10,185 bases of DNA from Zygnema cylindricum (taxonomy: Eukaryota > Streptophyta > Zygnematophyceae > Zygnematales > Zygnemataceae), in NCBI GenBank assembly GCA_037447655.1, contig JBBHKE010000742.1, forward strand, positions 109,078 to 119,262, given 5' to 3'. Within the stretch, counting starts at the first letter, position 1. Each line of letters begins with the position of its first letter. The notes under the pieces were generated by a model. The model saw only the letters and a list, made by a program, of their open reading frames with translations. It had not been told where the DNA came from and did not search any database. Shown here piece by piece: positions 6,830-10,185 of the stretch. The translations under genes and the position numbers were made by a program.

Positions 6830-7449
6830 TACACCGCCAATCGTAATTAGGGTAATGGAAAAATTATAGAAAAAATACAAAAAAAAACAATTAGAGTAAT
6901 GTACTCTAGTTTATGTGATAGAACTTTGTCATATAATAAGTTTACTCTAATTTATTGAAGTACTCTATATTGGGTTATGTCGGCAATACTTATCCGCGCT
7001 GATATTATGAACACTAAATTACGTAGACGTACAAAATCTGCCAGTCCGTATAGTTTTGGCGTCATTATGATGTTAGAACTATTTGTCGCGTTGAATGTCA
7101 GTTAATGTTCACACTGACAACGATGCTGTCGACGGACGAGAGTTATGCGAACGGCTTTTTTTCGATGTGATTGATTTTTTGTTTAGTGCGATTTCACGTG
7201 CGAGCGCGATTCTATTAAATCATTATTTGTACCTTTTTACATATAAAAGTACAATTTTGCACGGTGGGACGTCGTTCACACACCACACTATTTAAAACGA
7301 ACCTATATTATATTTTTATACGCTAATTATACCTTACCTAAATTATAATAATTAAAAAATTAGAATCATTTACTCTATTTGACGTGATAGAGTCGAAATT
7401 TCGAGCGACCGAATTAGCGTTATTTACTCTAATTACGATTCGAGGTGTA
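6830..7449 (+). mobile_element. element B: intact 620-bp inverted-repeat element
   Basis: The left end is TACACCGCCAATCGTAATTAG and the right end is the inverse of TACACCTCGAATCGTAATTAG. B is the same family as A in opposite orientation and starts 8 bp after A ends, so A and B form a long inverted repeat. It has no Harbinger-type insertion at the homologous site (6942-6944). The paired motif is at 6890-6910 and 7413-7433, and single ATTAGMGT-like units begin 15-16 nt from each tip. No transposase is encoded. TA is the likely target, inferred from bases shared by A, B and C. Confidence 0.75.
7095..7226 (+). other. conserved core ORF shared by elements A and B (copy in B)
   Basis: The plus-strand copy of the core in A, starting at ATG 7095 and open to 7295. 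Comparison by eye shows about five differences over roughly 145 bases, one synonymous and the others changing an amino acid. There are no gaps, whereas the flanks differ by many substitutions and indels. The codon pattern therefore does not prove protein selection. The sequence may be kept similar by gene conversion between the arms, by function, or by recent capture. Confidence 0.4.
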
Positions 7450-7822
7450 CAGTGTCGCATGATTCAAAGCAAGAGTCAGACCCTATAAGATGAGGCGTCT
7501 TTTAAGTATACCGTGCGGAAACGGCGTGACCTTTCGACGTGGCATAACCGCATATGGCCGCCAGCCAAATGGTAAGCCCGTAGTGTTCACACTGTCAAAT
7601 CCAAAAACGGTACAGTAATTAATATTTATTGGTTCGGTATTGGACAGATTCTGTTGTTATTTTAGCGTTTGAAACAATCGATGACTTCTATAATTATTAT
7701 TGTGGCGCACCGTCGGATTATGGACGTGGAGGGCCCAGGTTGAAACTTTTTTTATTCTCATTTTTTTTATGATTTGATCTCGGTACTGTAGAACCAAACT
7801 GAGCGTCGAACTCGTTCACACC
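7450..7822. other. spacer without a gene
   Basis: I find no credible coding frame. TTTATT at 7751-7756 is AATAAA on the minus strand and lies about 67 bp past the stop of the minus-strand frame at 7823, so part of this spacer may be its 3' untranslated region. The rest is unremarkable AT-rich sequence. Confidence 0.5.
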
Positions 7823-8286
7823 TTAATAACCAAAAGATCCACCTTCAGGATTCAAAATTGGTTCCATATTTAATTCGATAACTCGCGTCAACAATAGTTC
7901 CGAATTCTGAAATGAAAAAGCCAAGGGACCACCAATACCAAAACAACGAGCTACACCGCTTTCGCTATTAGCGTTGTGTACGCTAATCCCGTCCCGCTTT
8001 TTTTTATTTATTCTCAAATAGAGTTATCCACACTATTTAAAAAAAACTTAATTTCTAGTTAGAGTACACGATTTCTTCGAAAATTCCCAAATTCCCAATT
8101 AGCGTAATCCACGCTAATTATTCGTATCTGCTAAAGAAGCTTCTAAGCTAATAGCGACTGGCGGTGTAGTATGTTTGCCCTTCCAAACAAAAAAAATAGA
8201 AAAACATTTTCGGCCCATTGAACTAGGCGTGTCACGTCTCCAGTGTCAAATGGTGATTTTAAGCCGGTATTCGATATTTGTGCTCC
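7823..8286 (-). pseudogene. possible host exon(s) interrupted by element C
   Basis: If element C is left out with one TA kept, a minus-strand frame is open from 8286 to a TAA at 7823-7825, about 82 codons. It includes SPFDTGDVTRLVQWAEN before the insertion and RCFGIGGPLAF and ILNPEGGSFGY after it. AATAAA (7751-7756) follows at a fitting distance. A good acceptor-like TTTTTCATTTCAG lies in the frame (about 7903-7915). It allows another reading in which an intron runs from near WAEN to NSELLL and C sits inside that intron. A pyrimidine-rich CCCTCTTGAG upstream could be the acceptor for the exon start. I recognise no family, and an open run of this length in AT-rich DNA is suggestive, not proof. 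C's presence leaves the uninterrupted reading possible only if it is intronic. Confidence 0.3.
7952..8168. mobile_element. element C: 217-bp inverted-repeat element
   Basis: The ends are TACACCGCTTTCGCTATTAGC (left, 7952 onward) and the inverse of TACACCGCCAGTCGCTATTAG (right, ending 8168), nearly identical tips flanked by a possible TA duplication. The tips share TACACCGC and the following ATTAG unit with A and B, and the paired motif occurs twice (7967-7987 and 8098-8118). The interior is unrelated to A and B by eye, so C is a separate short subfamily probably moved by the same enzyme. It has no coding capacity. It sits in a minus-strand frame described separately. Confidence 0.75.
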
Positions 8287-10185
8287 TCAAGAGGGCATTG
8301 GAGCCTTAGGTTCCCGATTGGAGCCCTATATTGTGTCAACCAATAGTACTAAGTGCTTGTATATCCGTGTATCTGTTTTTTTAGCATTCAATTGCACATT
8401 TTTACTTTTGTTGTACTTTTGTTATGTTTGGAGTACGTTCGGCTTTTCATGTCTAACCTTTAACGGTCGTCAACAATATGCCATTGCAACTATCCTTAAA
8501 AACTAGGTGGTTTGACCGCTTCATTTCAACAACTCTATATTCACCATTTACAAACTACTATTATCACACTCACTAAACTTGGTAAGACTCTTATTATTTT
8601 CAGTCCGCGGGGGTGGATCGTTCAATGTTATTAGTACGACACGGTGACACCACGGGCAACCAAAATTTTAACCTTGTGCTATCTACACCTTAATGGGTAT
8701 GAATAGTTACAAAAGAACGACATGATATTTGGAAGCGAAAACAATAAGCATAGTAGGAAGTGTTAAAGTTGGTTTCGTTGTATTTCACATAGTCGTGTAA
8801 TGAAACTTTACCATACATTTGTTTTCTTTGTCTGAAGTCACATCTTCGAACCGTAGCTTAGACTAACACTCAACTCGATTCGGGTCAAAACCGTCTCCAA
8901 CAAAACTAAGTCATTCTTTCGAAATTACGACTTTGTTCTTTGCCGACCGATTAAGACCGTTATGATTCGGTTTCATTGATTTCCACGCCGAATACGACTT
9001 CAACCAATGTAAAAGCGAATGCATGTAAGGTGTATTAAAAATGCAAATTCATATAAAAAAAAGAGCCAAATAAATGACAATCAAATGGTGTGCGACATTA
9101 CTAAAAAAGGTACATCAAATTGGATAACATATAAATTTGCAGCTTCTTTAAGTACTTTTACTGTTTTTAGGCCCCTTAAGGATTTTCGAGTATTTACAAG
9201 CTCCAATCGTTCATTTTGGCATCATCTCTTAATTTTTCAATATCACTTGCGGTTATAAAAACTAAACAATTTAGTCTAACCCACACCAATATCAAATCAA
9301 ACTTATCTGAACAGGCTGTTAGTGTCCAATGGGAACTTCATCGAAGCGAAAACAATTTAATCATTAATTAAAACCGTGAACACCAATATTCGCAAAGAAC
9401 CTTGACCTTTAAACGTGCTTGTTGATTTTTATATTTTATAATTCTCTGTTACCACCTTGGTCTATTCTGGTTAAATTTTGCAACACATGCGAAGGTAACA
9501 ACGATATCGAGCAGATTATGAGTTTTTTAACCATCCGTTGTGAATAATATTGGACATGTTTGAAGCATATTTCGCGATATGACATTTATTGTCAACAAAT
9601 TTATAAGTTGATGTTATAATGTCATTTTGTGTTGTTAGATGTCAAGGAATTGTTAAAGTGTTCCACTTTTACAAACGCTTAAAAATATACTTCACATCTT
9701 ATTTCTTGTCAATTTCACGACCTGAGTTCGACGATACTAAAACGAATGTATGGTGTTTGCCACATGACTAATGTGTTGTAGTTAATGTTAACGTTTCAAC
9801 ATATGATCGCGACTTATTAACGTGTGATCGATACGAGTTTGCTATCTCTCGACACTTAATAAACCCCGTTAGGTATATATATATATATATATATATATAT
9901 CTTAGTAAATGTCGATTGGACTTTCGAGAATTTAGTGAGAATTGTTAGCTAAGATATTATACAACAATAAAAAGTGGTGATCCATTACGTTAATGGAAAT
10001 TTTAAATAACTTTACACAAAATGATGTACATATCGTTTTGATGTCGTTAGAGTGTGTTTGTAACAGGATCTCCTACCTCTCAGAAAATCCCATTACTACA
10101 AACAATTCCAACCACACATTCCACACATTGGAAAACACACATCCACATTTGACAACACTCACATAAGGATAAACTTTAAATTAGA
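8287..10185. other. AT-rich region without supportable genes
   Basis: The longest open frames are short, begin at weak positions and show no domain or compositional sign of coding. The one at 8243-8506 overlaps the minus-strand candidate exon antisense. A 14-bp direct repeat GAAGCGAAAACAAT occurs at 8732-8745 and 9343-9356 without further similarity. The final 150 bases are rich in ACA/CCA. I see no RNA gene, LTR end or array here. Confidence 0.6.
9874..9900. repeat. (TA)n microsatellite
   Basis: 27 bases of uninterrupted alternating T and A, between AGG and CTTAG. It is probably length-variable and able to form cruciforms. Confidence 0.97.

Larger units (their letters stand above)
5271..8118. 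repeat. dispersed subterminal motif ATTAGMGT-N5-ACKCTAAT
   Basis: Six 21-bp sites share two inverted 8-mers with exactly five bases between them: 5271-5291, 6740-6760, 6890-6910, 7413-7433, 7967-7987 and 8098-8118. The last half-site at 6903-6910 has one mismatch; the others fit. They lie near both ends of A, B and C, and unpaired half-sites occur elsewhere in these elements. This arrangement suggests a site for a dimeric DNA-binding protein such as the mobilising transposase. That is inference. Confidence 0.75.

Noticed and set aside
8243-8506. Plus-strand frame of 87 codons with a protein-like first part
   Set aside because: It starts at GTG, becomes Phe/Leu-rich and unremarkable after residue 40, and lies antisense to the better supported minus-strand frame. 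Only a single internal exon could be argued.
8684-9034. Possible further element with TACACCTTA ends (8684 and 9034)
   Set aside because: Only nine bases match between the ends, the ATTAGMGT motif is absent, and the flanks show no convincing duplication apart from TA. It is probably chance.
9133-9300. Short minus-strand peptide (ASDIEKLRDDAKMNDWSL)
   Set aside because: Fewer than 40 codons before stops on both sides, no domain and no splice context strong enough.
9874-9900. (TA)n tract as a target or origin element
   Set aside because: A simple microsatellite explains it; no element edge or duplication lies beside it.
10060-10170. Plus-strand stretch with VTGSP that faintly recalls a helicase Walker A start
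   Set aside because: The Gly-Lys-Ser/Thr core is missing and the frame ends after about 40 residues.
1-10185. CRISPR array, operon or bacterial gene cluster
   Set aside because: Repeats are transposon ends with eukaryotic style; no spacer array, ribosome-binding sites or bacterial genes are present.

Overview
This is a eukaryotic, transposon-dense window. I see no confident host gene and nothing prokaryotic. It holds the 3' part of a Ty1/copia element, a Ty3/gypsy chromovirus (integrase with chromodomain) and several short inverted-repeat DNA elements. Together these suit a plant, algal or similar genome. CG dinucleotides are common and do not look depleted. I cannot name the species.

Layout. 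(1) 1-414 is the C-terminal RNase H end of a copia polyprotein, followed by a polypurine tract and a probable 3' LTR (428 to about 1476) that is rich in small hairpins. (2) At about 1477 the copia element abuts, mid-domain, the zinc-finger part of a chromovirus integrase. The simplest reading is that copia inserted into the chromovirus. The chromovirus runs through the integrase catalytic core (DD35E intact), a frameshift near 2250, an amber stop inside the chromodomain (2596-2598), an open linker, and then a decayed extra reading frame (3184-4461) with an NLS-like start and a coiled-coil end. That frame stops about 20 bp before the polypurine tract and 3' LTR (from 4482). (3) 4989-8168 is a cluster of short inverted-repeat elements, named D, A, B and C here. 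A and B are two copies of one roughly 620-bp element lying in opposite orientation only 8 bp apart. A was later split by a 946-bp PIF/Harbinger-type element with a TAA duplication, and B preserves the matching unoccupied site. A, B and C share TACACC-type ends and a subterminal motif, ATTAGMGT-N5-ACKCTAAT. (4) Element C (217 bp) interrupts a minus-strand reading frame that is continuous once C is left out and is followed by AATAAA. It may be a host exon or the remains of one. (5) 8290-10185 is AT-rich, with a (TA)n tract and no supportable gene.

The window is a stratified record of insertions: chromovirus first, then copia within it; A and B, then the Harbinger-type element within A; and C within a possible gene. 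The most useful observations are the extra chromovirus reading frame, the spaced inverted motif shared by A, B and C, the internally recorded empty site, and the unusually conserved core shared by A and B.
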